DNA of 42,774 nucleotides from Verrucomicrobiota bacterium (GTDB lineage: Bacteria; Verrucomicrobiota; Verrucomicrobiia; Verrucomicrobiales; DEV007), in the NCBI GenBank assembly GCA_030625775.1, contig DAOUQC010000039.1:1-42774 (forward strand), given 5' to 3'. Under the pieces are notes generated by a model. That model did no database searches, had not been told where the DNA came from, and saw only the letters and a list, made by a program, of their open reading frames with translations. Both the position numbers and the translations under genes were made by a program. Below are positions 16,541 through 25,571 of the stretch, in pieces. Position 1 is the stretch's first letter, and every line of letters starts with the position of its first letter.

Positions 16541-17800
16541 ATGGCTCTCATTCCCATTCAAATGCCACAACTCGGCGAATCGATTGCCGAAGCCGTGATT
16601 GTCGAAATTAATATTGAGATTGGCCAGCAAGTGACTGCTGACCAGGAAGTTTTCCAGGTGGAAACCAACAAGGCCATCATGGGAGTCACTATCCCTGTAG
16701 AAGGCATCATCAACAAAATCGAGGTAATCAGAGATGAAAGCTATCTGGTAGGAGCCACCTTGGGTTGGTTGGAAATTTCAGAGGAAAATGCCAAGCAACT
16801 TGGTGTCTCGGAAAGCTCAAGCACCCAAACTCACGTAAGTGCTGTGGACAAACAAAGTCCACCCTCACCCAGCGATCCCAGTGCTCCTGGGCTCAAATCT
16901 GATTCAGCCCGGGAAACATCTGAGTCCCAAGGCCCACTCACCGTGCAACCCACGATCGAAGGACTACCAGTTCCTGCAACCGCTACCGGAGCCACCTACC
17001 TCTCCCCTCGCATGAAAGCGCGGATGGAAGAACTAGGGCTGCACGCTGCCGATCTCTCAGGCATCGCCGGAAGCGGAGGCGCTGGCCGGGTGACCATAGA
17101 CGATTTTGAGCGCTTCATCTCCGAGATTGATCAAAAACACCGCACTGACGCATCACCGATGCGAATCGCTGTGGCTGACTCTATGCGCCGCTCCTGGACC
17201 CGGCCACTGGCGACCGTAGGCTCACCGGTTCAACTGGATATTTTGCTCGAACACCGGAAAACCAGGCAACCAAAACCCGGCCCCACCCTCTACATTATCC
17301 GGGCGCTCGCCATTGCCCTGGCTGAAAACACGGCTGTTGCCGGACGCCTGGTGGGCAAACAAATCGTTCATCCCGATGCTATCGACATCGGCTTTGCGGT
17401 AGAAGTAGACGATGGGGTGCTCGTTCCCGTCATCCGTGACGTCGACAAAAAACCACTGGCTGACATCGTTGATGAATACAGTATCTTAGTCGAGCAAGCC
17501 CGCCAAAGACGACTCCCCCCGGACAACAGCCAGCGTGGCCCGGGCATTGCCACGGTGACCAACTTTGGTGTATTCGGCATTGTCTGGGCAACCCCCATTC
17601 CTCTGCCTGAACAAAATCTGGTTCTCGGGCTGGGCCGTGGTATCAAGTGGCCGGTGTGGGACGAAGATCAGGAAAAATTTATCCCTGCCACGGAGGCCGT
17701 CATGACCTTGAGTTTTGACCACCGAATCCTCGATGGCGGAGCGGCAGGGCGTTTGCTGGGAAGAATTTCCGAGCTACTGCAAAAACCTGACTCGCTTTGA
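16541..17800 (+). CDS. 2-oxoacid dehydrogenase E2 component (dihydrolipoyl acyltransferase)
   Basis: A 419-residue E2 with one lipoyl domain (about 1-78). The lipoylated Lys44 sits in QVETNKAIMGV, where most relatives have E-T/S-D-K-A. A Ser/Pro-rich linker follows. The peripheral-subunit-binding domain at about 147-188 reads YLSPRMKARMEELGL and GSGGAGRVTIDDFERFI. The catalytic domain at about 205-419 has the active-site motif SFDHRILDGG. It transfers the acyl group to CoA and forms the core of the complex. No E3 (dihydrolipoamide dehydrogenase) gene is nearby, so E3 must be encoded elsewhere. Third gene of the E1 alpha-E1 beta-E2 operon. Confidence 0.95.
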   Translation: MALIPIQMPQLGESIAEAVIVEINIEIGQQVTADQEVFQVETNKAIMGVTIPVEGIINKIEVIRDESYLVGATLGWLEISEENAKQLGVSESSSTQTHVSAVDKQSPPSPSDPSAPGLKSDSARETSESQGPLTVQPTIEGLPVPATATGATYLSPRMKARMEELGLHAADLSGIAGSGGAGRVTIDDFERFISEIDQKHRTDASPMRIAVADSMRRSWTRPLATVGSPVQLDILLEHRKTRQPKPGPTLYIIRALAIALAENTAVAGRLVGKQIVHPDAIDIGFAVEVDDGVLVPVIRDVDKKPLADIVDEYSILVEQARQRRLPPDNSQRGPGIATVTNFGVFGIVWATPIPLPEQNLVLGLGRGIKWPVWDEDQEKFIPATEAVMTLSFDHRILDGGAAGRLLGRISELLQKPDSL

Positions 17801-17843
17801 GCAAGGGGTTTCAATCCTTTAAAAGAGGACTTTGTTTCCCCAC

Positions 17844-17867
17844 GGTTGTCTTATTTATAAGACAACC
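17844..17867. terminator. Hairpin between convergent E2 and pterin dehydratase genes
   Basis: GGTTGTCTTA at 17844-17853 pairs perfectly with TAAGACAACC at 17858-17867 across a 4-base loop. It lies in the 80-bp gap between two gene ends that face each other. There is no good T-tract on either side, so a bidirectional terminator or 3'-end stabiliser is suggested rather than shown. Confidence 0.5.
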
Positions 17868-17880
17868 CAAGCTCGAAAAA

Positions 17881-18165
17881 TCAATCGAGCAAATTATCAA
17901 TCCGTCCGGCAAGCTCAAAATCAAGGGATGTCACACCACCCTGATCATCAGTGGTCAATCGAAGGGTTACCGTAGTACCGACAACATTGATCTCCGGGTA
18001 GTGCTGTGCTTCTTCCGCAATCTCAGCAACGCCATTCACAAAATCAATCGCATCCATGAAATCATCGTATTCAGCCACCCGACTGATGCTGTCATCATCA
18101 GATTCCCACTCAGGCACCCTCTTCATCCACACCTCAATCTCTTCTTCACCAATCAACTCTGACAT
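17881..18165 (-). CDS. 4a-hydroxytetrahydrobiopterin dehydratase (PCD/DCoH family)
   Basis: A 94-residue product. The start at 18165 is chosen because AAAGGAAT lies just upstream and the protein then has normal family length; a longer in-frame start at 18243 is unlikely. Landmarks are WMKRVPEWESDDD, the catalytic-site segment EEAQHYPEINV (His55-Tyr56-Pro57), VTLRLTTDDQGGVT and DFELAGRID. The enzyme dehydrates pterin-4a-carbinolamine, which recycles the pterin cofactor of aromatic amino acid hydroxylases. The usual histidine of the T-H-D-x-G-G segment is Asp73, so activity may be weak or changed. No phenylalanine hydroxylase gene is nearby. Confidence 0.88.
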   Translation of the reverse strand: MSELIGEEEIEVWMKRVPEWESDDDSISRVAEYDDFMDAIDFVNGVAEIAEEAQHYPEINVVGTTVTLRLTTDDQGGVTSLDFELAGRIDNLLD

Positions 18166-18419
18166 CGCTATTCCTTTGTTTCGTCTAAATTCGTTTAGTT
18201 CAAAAAACTTTCTTCCTTTAAGCACACGTCTCCCCAAGCGCAAGCCCCATCTTGCTCAATGATAGCAATTTCCTGTAAATTCGTCTTGCGCTACCATCGA
18301 ACAAACTATAAAAACTAACTTCTTAAAGTCGCTAGGACTGCATAAAAACTGAACTATCCAGCCCTGACTGCCTCAAAACAAACAAGTCAGATTTCAACCC
18401 TGAAACCAATCGAATAGCC

Positions 18420-19406
18420 ATGCGTGGAAAAATTTACAATAATATCGTCGAAACTGTCGGTGATACCCCACTAGTCAAACTTAACCGGGTCAGCGAAGGC
18501 CTGGATGCCACTATCGCACTCAAATGTGAATATTTTAATCCTCTCGGGTCTGTAAAAGACCGAATCGGCATGGCGATGATCAATGCCGGTGAAGAGCAAG
18601 GACTGGTCACCAAAGACACTGTCATCGTCGAACCGACAAGTGGAAACACCGGGATTGCGCTGGCTTTTGTCTGCGCTGCCCGTGGGTATAAATTGATTCT
18701 AACCATGCCAGAGACAATGAGTCTCGAACGGCGCACCCTGTTATCCTTACTCGGCGCTGAACTGGTGCTCACTCCAGGGCCCAAAGGTATGAAAGGTTGC
18801 ATTGAAAAGGCTGAAGAGATCGCGGCATCCACTCCAAACTCGTGGATCCCCTCCCAGTTCACCAACCCCGCCAACCCCGCGATTCATAGCAGTACCACTG
18901 CTGAAGAAATCTGGAATGATACTGATGGTGCTGTCGATATTATTGTAGCGGCAGTAGGCACTGGAGGAACAGCAACAGGTTGTGCCGAAGCCCTGAAACC
19001 TCGCAAAGAGAGCCTGCAGGTCGTCGTTGTCGAACCCCAGGATTCTCCGGTCATCTCGCAAACAATGAGCGGTGAAGAACTGACACCCGGGCCACACAAA
19101 ATCCAGGGAACCGGTGCCGGCTTTATTCCTGAGAATTTGCATTTGAATTCAAAAAGTGGAGACCCTCTCATCTCTGAATGCCTGAAAGTTTCAAATGATG
19201 ACGCTTTCGCCATGGCTCGCCGTCTGGCCAAAGAGGAAGGACTGCTGGTAGGCATCAGCTCCGGAGCCAATGTTTGTGCTGCAATTGAACTGGCCAAACG
19301 CCCGGAAAACAAAGGCAAACTGATCGTCACCGTGGCCTGCTCCACTGGTGAACGCTATCTGAGCACTCCGCTGGCCGACGAAGCCCGCTCTGCTGTCGGT
19401 GCCTGA
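18420..19406 (+). CDS. cysK: Cysteine synthase A (O-acetylserine sulfhydrylase)
   Basis: A 328-residue PLP enzyme. Lys46 in [11 protein letters not shown] is the PLP Schiff-base lysine. [15 protein letters not shown] forms the substrate-binding loop, GTGGTATG the phosphate-binding loop, and GISSGAN the C-terminal active-site segment. [20 protein letters not shown] is a typical CysK N-terminus. It makes cysteine from O-acetylserine and sulfide. CysM and cystathionine beta-synthase are related, but length and motifs favour CysK. The gene has its own strong terminator at 19431-19462, so it is probably monocistronic. I see no clear regulatory element in the 254 bp upstream. Confidence 0.95.
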   Translation: MRGKIYNNIVETVGDTPLVKLNRVSEGLDATIALKCEYFNPLGSVKDRIGMAMINAGEEQGLVTKDTVIVEPTSGNTGIALAFVCAARGYKLILTMPETMSLERRTLLSLLGAELVLTPGPKGMKGCIEKAEEIAASTPNSWIPSQFTNPANPAIHSSTTAEEIWNDTDGAVDIIVAAVGTGGTATGCAEALKPRKESLQVVVVEPQDSPVISQTMSGEELTPGPHKIQGTGAGFIPENLHLNSKSGDPLISECLKVSNDDAFAMARRLAKEEGLLVGISSGANVCAAIELAKRPENKGKLIVTVACSTGERYLSTPLADEARSAVGA

Positions 19407-19430
19407 CCTTGCAGAAAAAGCATTTTTTAC

Positions 19431-19462
19431 AGGGTATCTCGTCCGGCACGAGGTACCCTTTT
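19431..19462 (+). terminator. Intrinsic terminator of cysK
   Basis: AGGGTATCTCGT (19431-19442) pairs with ACGAGGTACCCT (19448-19459) with one G-U wobble and a 5-base loop, followed by TTTT. It begins 25 bp after the cysK stop and is a strong rho-independent terminator. Confidence 0.88.
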
Positions 19463-19543
19463 CATTTACAAGTTTCCCCTTGAATAGAATTGGAACGATA
19501 TTCTCATTCGATTTTTGCATTAATTGGTGTATCTAAGGAACTC

Positions 19544-20503
19544 ATGACGGAAAAACCAGAACATCCCGCATCCACAGCAGTACCTGTAGCTGAAACGACA
19601 GAGGAAATATCCGATGTCATTTCCCAGCTTGAAACTCACAAAAAGACCGTAATCGTCGCTATTCTGGGTACCACGATTATCCTAAGTGCAGTGATCATTT
19701 TCCGTGGGCTCACGAGTGAGAAACACCTCGCTGCTGCCGAAGCTTACTCTCAAGCTGCCAGTTCTCGCACTGTGGAAAATTTGGATCAAGTGATTGCCGA
19801 CTATCCACAATCTGTCGCTGCGGGAAATGCCCTGCTCACAAAAGCCGAACTGCAACTAACCTCGGGAAAATCCGAAGATGCTCGCATCGCCCTTCTGGCC
19901 TTCATTGAGAAATACAACAGCCATCCTCGCTACAGCCAGGGTTTGTTCGCCATGGGCAACCTTTATCAAGTGGCAGACGATAATGACAATGCCGCCAAAT
20001 ATTACGCCCAAATCCTCAAGGAAGATCCAAAATCGGATTTGGCGCCTTTTGCCATGATCCGCCAGGGGGATCTACTGCTCGCCGCAGGAAAAAAAGATGA
20101 AGCACGCCAAAAATATGAATCCATCATGCCTGCCTACCGCGGCACTTCATTCTTCTTGAAAATTGAAGAAAAAATCAAATTATTGGAAGTTGAAAAATTG
20201 CCCTTGGTAAAGGAACCCAAAAAACCAACTCCTGCACCAATTTCAAAAACTGCCATCAAACCAGCAGCAAAGGCAGCAGCCAAAGTAAATCCAAAACCTG
20301 GGCCCAAGCCTGCAAAACCGGCACCTAAAGCCGATGCCCCGCCAGCAGCTAAAAAGGCAGCAGCAAAGCCAGATACGTCAGCAAAAAAACCTGTGCAATC
20401 GCCTCCTCCAACGCCCTCTGCAAAGAAAAAAGAGAAGGCTCCTGCAAAACCAGCTGCCCCGGCAGCTGAAAAAAAATCTACTTCAACAGAGCCAAAAAAA
20501 TAA
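19544..20503 (+). CDS. Membrane-anchored TPR protein with a Lys/Ala/Pro-rich tail
   Basis: A 319-residue product. The start at 19544 is chosen because TAAGGAA lies just upstream; the frame opens 18 codons earlier without such support. One transmembrane helix lies at about residues 36-55 (VIVAILGTTIILSAVIIF). TPR-like repeats follow (about 65-215), with AGNALLTKAELQL, YSQGLFAMGNLYQVADD, NAAKYYAQILKEDP and MIRQGDLLLAAGKKDEARQK. The C-terminal ~95 residues are low-complexity Lys, Ala and Pro. The first part resembles the YfgM/TolA-like membrane TPR scaffolds. The cationic tail could bind cell wall, nucleic acid or membrane. Its function is unknown. It ends in a terminator that overlaps the convergent SulP gene. 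Confidence 0.85.
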   Translation: MTEKPEHPASTAVPVAETTEEISDVISQLETHKKTVIVAILGTTIILSAVIIFRGLTSEKHLAAAEAYSQAASSRTVENLDQVIADYPQSVAAGNALLTKAELQLTSGKSEDARIALLAFIEKYNSHPRYSQGLFAMGNLYQVADDNDNAAKYYAQILKEDPKSDLAPFAMIRQGDLLLAAGKKDEARQKYESIMPAYRGTSFFLKIEEKIKLLEVEKLPLVKEPKKPTPAPISKTAIKPAAKAAAKVNPKPGPKPAKPAPKADAPPAAKKAAAKPDTSAKKPVQSPPPTPSAKKKEKAPAKPAAPAAEKKSTSTEPKK

Positions 20504-20508
20504 CTTCT

Positions 20509-20531
20509 TCAGCTATTCAGCTGATTTTTTT
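20509..20531 (+). terminator. Intrinsic terminator of the TPR gene, inside the 3' end of the SulP gene
   Basis: TCAGCT (20509-20514) pairs with AGCTGA (20519-20524) across a 4-base loop, followed by seven T. It lies just after the TPR stop and overlaps the last codons of the opposite-strand SulP gene, where the T run is read as Lys-Lys. Confidence 0.7.
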
Positions 20532-22348
20532 GAGGGATCGTAGAAAATTTTCACATCAGCCTCCGTGGTGCCCAGTAACTCCTGGGCTCGCAGCAGAGCA
20601 TTTCTTGTTGAAAGGTTGGGCCGTCTTGGGGAATTGAGGAAAATATTAGACCTGCCCACCTCGTCTACCAAACCCGAATCTCGGAGCACTCGATAAACTT
20701 CTTTGGTAGCCCCACTGATGATCAGGTCACGATTGGTTGAACGGAGAAAATAAATCAACTCTTCCAATGCCAACACACTCGTTGCATCCAGATGGCGGGC
20801 ATTTTTCAGGCGGAGAATAACAATCCTCAAATTCGGATCCATACAAGTTTTCTGAATCTGCGAGCGAAACAGCTCCGCCGCACCAAAAAACAGCTCGCCT
20901 TCGACATGAACAATGGAAATCGAAGGGGTGGGGCGTACCCCTTTCTCACTAGCCTCAGCCAATTGTCCGTCCTCCATGAACTCATATTCAGTCAGATGGG
21001 GACGACTGGCTTTACGCAAATACAATACAATTGATATCCCAACCCCCACAAAAATTGCCACATTCAGAGGAGCGACCAAAGCTGTGACAAAAGTAGCCAC
21101 CAAGACCACCGCATCTGAGCGAGTGGATCGTAAAGCCACGCGAATGTGCCGGCGATTGATCAAAGATCCCGCCACACAAATGACAAGAACAGCTAGTGCC
21201 GTCTTGGGCACGTAAGCCATTAAGCGCCCTAAGGCCACCGCCCCCAGGGCCACCAGCACCCCACTGATGACGCTGGACAAACGGCTCACTGCGCCACTAG
21301 TGAAATTCAAGGATGAGCGAGTCAGCGAACCCGAAGCCGGCATGCCGCCTGTCATCGAACACGCTAGATTGGAAATACCGACACTCAACATATCCTGATT
21401 CATGTCGGGTCGATCTCCTACCCGGCTTGCCAGGGTTTTTGACATCAGGGAGTTCTCCAGTGCTGCAAGAAAGGCAACTGAAAATGCCACCCCTAAAAGC
21501 TGACTAACGTCATTAAACATGCCCGCCTCCGAAAACCGGGGAATCGAGGGTTTTAAATCGGCAAGACTGAAAGCTTCAAAGGTCTCGAAACTAAATCCTG
21601 CGTATAGCCGTAATACGACCGAAATTACCGATACCAGTAAAAGTGTGATCGCAAAAACGGGTAAGGTTTTAAACAAACGCGACAAAATATACCAAATCAC
21701 AAAGGTCAAGGCACCCAATATCGCGGGATCCCGATGCATCCGAGGAATGGCTTCCACCGTGGATTTTAAAATACTGACAAAAGTCCGGGCCGCCGTCTCC
21801 CCTCCCTCTACCTGTAAATCCACCCCCATCACATGCCGCAGCTGATTGACAATAATCAACACCGCCGCCGCCGTGATATACCCAACCACCACACTGCGGC
21901 TGATAAACTGGATCAGATCCGCCACTCGTAAATAGGCACCAATCACCAACATCGCCCCCACCATGAATACCAACAGAGGCATCAACGCCAACATATACAG
22001 ATGCGGGTAAACTGCAAAATAACTGAACAGCATGAATGCCGTCGCATTGGTCGGCCCCAGAACCGTATGCCGCGACCCCGAAAACAAAGGGGCCACGATG
22101 GCTGCCACCGCCCCGGTCACGATGCCATAATAAATGGGCAGTTCAGCTATCACCGCATAAGCCATGCCCTGCGTGAAGGATAACAGTGCCACGTTGAAGC
22201 CTGAACGAGCGTCCGCCTTAAAGCCTGCCAAGGAGTAATCCTTGAAGTCTTTACGGATCGGCAAAGGATCCAACTCGTTATCCCTGACAAATGACGCCAA
22301 GGCATGCCTCGCGTTTCTCGCAATCAGCCTGGTTCGTCTCCACTTCAC
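20513..22348 (-). CDS. SulP-family anion transporter with STAS domain
   Basis: A 611-residue inner-membrane protein. The SulP signature region reads FNVALLSFTQGMAYAVIAELP (about 51-71), followed by GSRHTVLGPTNATAF and about a dozen hydrophobic helices. ALENSLMSKTLASRVGDRPDMNQ and MTGGMPASGSLTRSSLNFTSG are conserved core segments. A C-terminal STAS domain (about 455-560) contains IVILRLKNARHLDATSVLALEEL. SulP proteins carry sulfate, bicarbonate or dicarboxylates; the substrate here is not determined. The start at 22348 is a GTG. No ATG occurs before about residue 60, so GTG or a similar start is needed. It follows ccoI by 87 bp on the same strand and might be read through from the cbb3 operon. 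Confidence 0.9.
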   Translation of the reverse strand: MKWRRTRLIARNARHALASFVRDNELDPLPIRKDFKDYSLAGFKADARSGFNVALLSFTQGMAYAVIAELPIYYGIVTGAVAAIVAPLFSGSRHTVLGPTNATAFMLFSYFAVYPHLYMLALMPLLVFMVGAMLVIGAYLRVADLIQFISRSVVVGYITAAAVLIIVNQLRHVMGVDLQVEGGETAARTFVSILKSTVEAIPRMHRDPAILGALTFVIWYILSRLFKTLPVFAITLLLVSVISVVLRLYAGFSFETFEAFSLADLKPSIPRFSEAGMFNDVSQLLGVAFSVAFLAALENSLMSKTLASRVGDRPDMNQDMLSVGISNLACSMTGGMPASGSLTRSSLNFTSGAVSRLSSVISGVLVALGAVALGRLMAYVPKTALAVLVICVAGSLINRRHIRVALRSTRSDAVVLVATFVTALVAPLNVAIFVGVGISIVLYLRKASRPHLTEYEFMEDGQLAEASEKGVRPTPSISIVHVEGELFFGAAELFRSQIQKTCMDPNLRIVILRLKNARHLDATSVLALEELIYFLRSTNRDLIISGATKEVYRVLRDSGLVDEVGRSNIFLNSPRRPNLSTRNALLRAQELLGTTEADVKIFYDPSKKSAE

Positions 22349-22435
22349 TACTGGTAATCTTGACTCACCTGCCCTTCCTTACAAGGAGAAAGCCCAATTC
22401 ACTCCTTTTAAAGCATATCACCATTCTGCGGTCCC

Positions 22436-24862
22436 TCACACCCTGATTGTATTGGCCAGAAAAAGTGCTGCCAAAGAACTGAGTGGCATCAGGACAGAGG
22501 CTAAAAGGGGGTTCATCCAACCCGCCAGGCAAATTGCCACAGCCAATACATTGTAGGTCACCGAGACGGTCATGATTAAGGCAATGGTTTGCCGACGCTG
22601 ATGAACCAGCTTGAGCAGTTCGCGAATGGCATGCAAACCACGACCGAGAAAATAAAAATCGGCACGACTTTCCAATATCCCAGTTCCAACAGCTGGTGTG
22701 CCACGACAAGCAGCTGCATCAAAAGCGAGGCTGTCGTTAGCTCCATCCCCAATGTAGAGGATGCTCCCGGGATTATGATGGCAGATCCAATCCGCTTTTT
22801 CCTCGGGAGTGAGTCCCGCCAAAACGTTATTGGTATCAATACCCAACGTTTTGGCAACGCGCATGACGCGCTCATCCTGATCCCCGCTCAAAATCCCCAA
22901 TTCATATCCCATGTGGGAGAGCGCACTAACTTCTTCACAGGCATCTTCACGAAGCGCTTCTTCAAATTCAAAAGCTGCAATCCGGATACCATCACAGGTG
23001 AAGACACTCGTTGCGGCACCTTCAAGCTCTTCTCTTTCTTGCCAGCCAGGCTTGCCCAGACGCCAGGTTATTGTCGGTTTATCGCTCCACTCCACTCCAC
23101 AACCTACAGTTTCTTTTACACTGTGATCTACTGACTTCCCATCAATCAACCACCACCCACGGGATGCCATCTCCTCCTTAAGCGCACGCGCGATGGGATG
23201 GTAACTGCCTTCCAATAAGTTCACCAAGGCGGACCTCTGCTCGGCACTCAAATGATCCAAAACCTCGGAATTCATCAACTTCGGAGAGTCGAGAGTCAGT
23301 GTTCCCGTCTTATCAAATACTACCCGGCTCACTCGTTTCAACCTCGACCACATAGAAATTTCCTGAATAAAAACTCCGGACCGGCGCAAACGCGATACAA
23401 TCAGTTCATCCAGAAAGGGCAAAGCGAGTCCCAAAGCACAAGGACAAGAAACGACAAGAACTGAAATAAATACCTGAAATGCTCGTGCCCCATCATGAGC
23501 CCAGCCTAACCAGGCCAGAGCTCCCGCCACAGCTGTCACCAGCACGACGATGAGATACCATTGTAAGACTCTCACAAGATCGCGGCTCGTTTCGGCCACA
23601 TCGCCCCCTCCTGTCATCAGTTTTTCCAAGCGCGATCCAGCAAAAATATTGATAGCCTGCAAAGGTAGGGTTTCTCTACCCACATTCATCGCTCCTCCTG
23701 GAATCTCAGCACCACATCGCAGGGTTCGGGCTTCAGGCTCCCCGTTGATCCATTCAAAACTGAACTCACCATCACTCCGGTTCAGACGGGCATCGACTGG
23801 ACTGGGCTCTCCTGGTTTCAATAAAAAGTATTCTCCCTCTTTCAGTTCCTCCACAGCTACCAGTCGTGTATTCCCCTCATCATCCTCAATCAGCACCTCG
23901 CGTAAAGAGAGGTCACCACTCAATACCCGCTCTCGATTTTTTTCCAATGCCGCTTGTTGGAGCCAACGTCCTGCCAGCATCAGAAAAGCAAATACGGCAA
24001 CAAAATCAAAGTATTTCAGTGACTCCATCCCGCTCAACCATCCAACTAGCGAACCAACATAAGCCGTGATCAAGCCTATGGAAATCGGTAGATCCATGTG
24101 CAGAGATCCCGCCGCCATGGCCCGCCATGCCCGCCCAAAGAAAAAACCTCCCCCCACAAAAAGCGCAATACTTGCCGATGCCAGGGTAATCAGGTCAAAC
24201 ACTCCAGCCAATAAAAAATCCGCTTCCATCCCCAGGTATCTTGGTAAGGTGAATACCATCGCATTCAAAGCCAGTGCTCCACTCACTCCTACTCTAGTCG
24301 CCAACTCCCGCGTCTGGGATTGCTGCTCTCTTGTCCCCTCACCTACCGCTCCCACCACATAACCAAACTTCAACAGCTCCCGGGCAAAATCAGTCGCAGC
24401 AAATTCGCCCGCCTGCCACCACAGGGTCACCCTCCCTCGCTGGCTATCCACCACAATACGCAAAGCCCCCTGCTGACGCTGAAACAACTTTTCTATCAGC
24501 CACACACAAGCCACACAGGACAAACCTTGCATCTCAAAAACCCGCTTGGCCGCCGCACCGCGCTCCACCCCCGCCTCGGCCAGTTCCACCTCGGCCACAA
24601 GCCAGCTCCAATCTCTTTCCTGAAAAGCGAGAGATTTAACCGGAGCCAGTGCCTCACCCCCTTTCAGGTGATAAAAACGTTCCAGGCCCTCCTTATCAAT
24701 CAGCTGATAGACAAATCGGCACCCGGCACAACAAAAATCCTTGTCAGTCCCCTCCCGCATGCGGAAGCGAGTTCCACAATGAAGGCATTCCACATGAGAC
24801 CCCTCCCCGGCGTTCCCCAAGTTTCCTGAAGCTGCGCCTGTCACCACTATTGCCATTATCAT
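22436..24862 (-). CDS. ccoI: cbb3 oxidase assembly copper-transporting P-type ATPase CcoI (FixI)
   Basis: An 808-residue P1B-type ATPase. The FixI-specific N-terminal cysteine cluster reads VECLHCGTRF with DFCCAGCRFVYQL. An HMA-like metal site GLSCVACVWLIEKLF follows. The membrane copper motif is SCPCALGLALP (about 470), the phosphorylation site FDKTGTLTLDSP (about 514) and the hinge IGDGANDSLAF (about 704). In the actuator domain the usual TGE is NGE (about 371). CcoI brings copper across the membrane for the CuB site of cbb3 oxidase. The ATG at 24862 falls seven bases after the preceding stop. A longer frame exists only from a TTG at 24916 that overlaps the TauE gene, so it is rejected. Last assembly gene of the operon. 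Confidence 0.92.
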   Translation of the reverse strand: MIMAIVVTGAASGNLGNAGEGSHVECLHCGTRFRMREGTDKDFCCAGCRFVYQLIDKEGLERFYHLKGGEALAPVKSLAFQERDWSWLVAEVELAEAGVERGAAAKRVFEMQGLSCVACVWLIEKLFQRQQGALRIVVDSQRGRVTLWWQAGEFAATDFARELLKFGYVVGAVGEGTREQQSQTRELATRVGVSGALALNAMVFTLPRYLGMEADFLLAGVFDLITLASASIALFVGGGFFFGRAWRAMAAGSLHMDLPISIGLITAYVGSLVGWLSGMESLKYFDFVAVFAFLMLAGRWLQQAALEKNRERVLSGDLSLREVLIEDDEGNTRLVAVEELKEGEYFLLKPGEPSPVDARLNRSDGEFSFEWINGEPEARTLRCGAEIPGGAMNVGRETLPLQAINIFAGSRLEKLMTGGGDVAETSRDLVRVLQWYLIVVLVTAVAGALAWLGWAHDGARAFQVFISVLVVSCPCALGLALPFLDELIVSRLRRSGVFIQEISMWSRLKRVSRVVFDKTGTLTLDSPKLMNSEVLDHLSAEQRSALVNLLEGSYHPIARALKEEMASRGWWLIDGKSVDHSVKETVGCGVEWSDKPTITWRLGKPGWQEREELEGAATSVFTCDGIRIAAFEFEEALREDACEEVSALSHMGYELGILSGDQDERVMRVAKTLGIDTNNVLAGLTPEEKADWICHHNPGSILYIGDGANDSLAFDAAACRGTPAVGTGILESRADFYFLGRGLHAIRELLKLVHQRRQTIALIMTVSVTYNVLAVAICLAGWMNPLLASVLMPLSSLAALFLANTIRV

Positions 24863-24869
24863 AAATCGG

Positions 24870-25571
24870 CTACGAATGTGGCAATCCGCATCCACAGTCA
24901 GCAGCCTGGTCGACAAACCACAACATCCCCCTGAACCTCCACGTTAAAGCCACTGCTGCTAACAAGGCCACCCCACGTTGAATGTGCTGGATCCTCACTG
25001 GAGAAATTTTCTTCTGCCAAAAACCAGCCCCGCTCTGCATCAGCCACAAAAGAGGAACCGTCCCCAGTCCAAATGCCAACATTAATTCGGCACCCTTGAC
25101 GGGTGACCCGCTTAACAAACCGATGCCCAACATTGCATACAAAGGCCCGCAGGGCAGCAGCGGCGTAGCCAACCCCATCATCAATCCCCTTCGGGCACGG
25201 GAGCCACTAGTCAAACGCCGCCGAAAACGCTCAATCATTTTATCCATCCACGAAATAGTCGGCAAATACCGCTCTGCCCCTAAACCCACCAACACTAAAA
25301 ATACAATCAACACCCAAGGCACCAGATTGCCCCCGTTTCCCATCAACCTGCTGACCGGATAATAACCAAGGGCTCCAGTCACAATCCCAAGAATCATATA
25401 CGCCAACAAGCGGCTCGCATGATAGGCACTGACCCCTCCAATTCGATCACTTCCACCTGCAATCCCCAAACCACAAGTCAATAGGCCACACATGCCTGCA
25501 CAGTGCACACTCGTCACTAATCCTGCAACAAAGGCCCCCGCTGTCCCGTTGATTGATTCAATTCCCGTCAT
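24870..25571 (-). CDS. TauE/SafE-like membrane protein of the cbb3 assembly cluster
   Basis: A 233-residue polytopic protein. The N-terminal AGLVTSVHCAGMCGLLTCGL, with a HCAGMCG Cys/His motif, and the central GLATPLLPCGPLYAMLGIGL identify the TauE/SafE (UreH-like) family member commonly encoded beside ccoI. The C-terminus ends in DCGCGLPHS, adding two more cysteines. The family is thought to act in copper handling or cytochrome assembly, although the Pfam name suggests sulfite export. It overlaps the preceding 54-residue gene by 14 bp and ends seven bases before ccoI, so all three are probably translationally coupled. Confidence 0.88.
   Translation of the reverse strand: MTGIESINGTAGAFVAGLVTSVHCAGMCGLLTCGLGIAGGSDRIGGVSAYHASRLLAYMILGIVTGALGYYPVSRLMGNGGNLVPWVLIVFLVLVGLGAERYLPTISWMDKMIERFRRRLTSGSRARRGLMMGLATPLLPCGPLYAMLGIGLLSGSPVKGAELMLAFGLGTVPLLWLMQSGAGFWQKKISPVRIQHIQRGVALLAAVALTWRFRGMLWFVDQAADCGCGLPHS

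Noticed and set aside
18166-18243. Longer start of the pterin dehydratase
   Set aside because: The added residues are basic and not family-like, and the ATG at 18165 has a good ribosome site.
24863-24916. Longer ccoI start at 24916
   Set aside because: The start would be TTG and would overlap the TauE-like gene; the ATG at 24862 fits the spacing.
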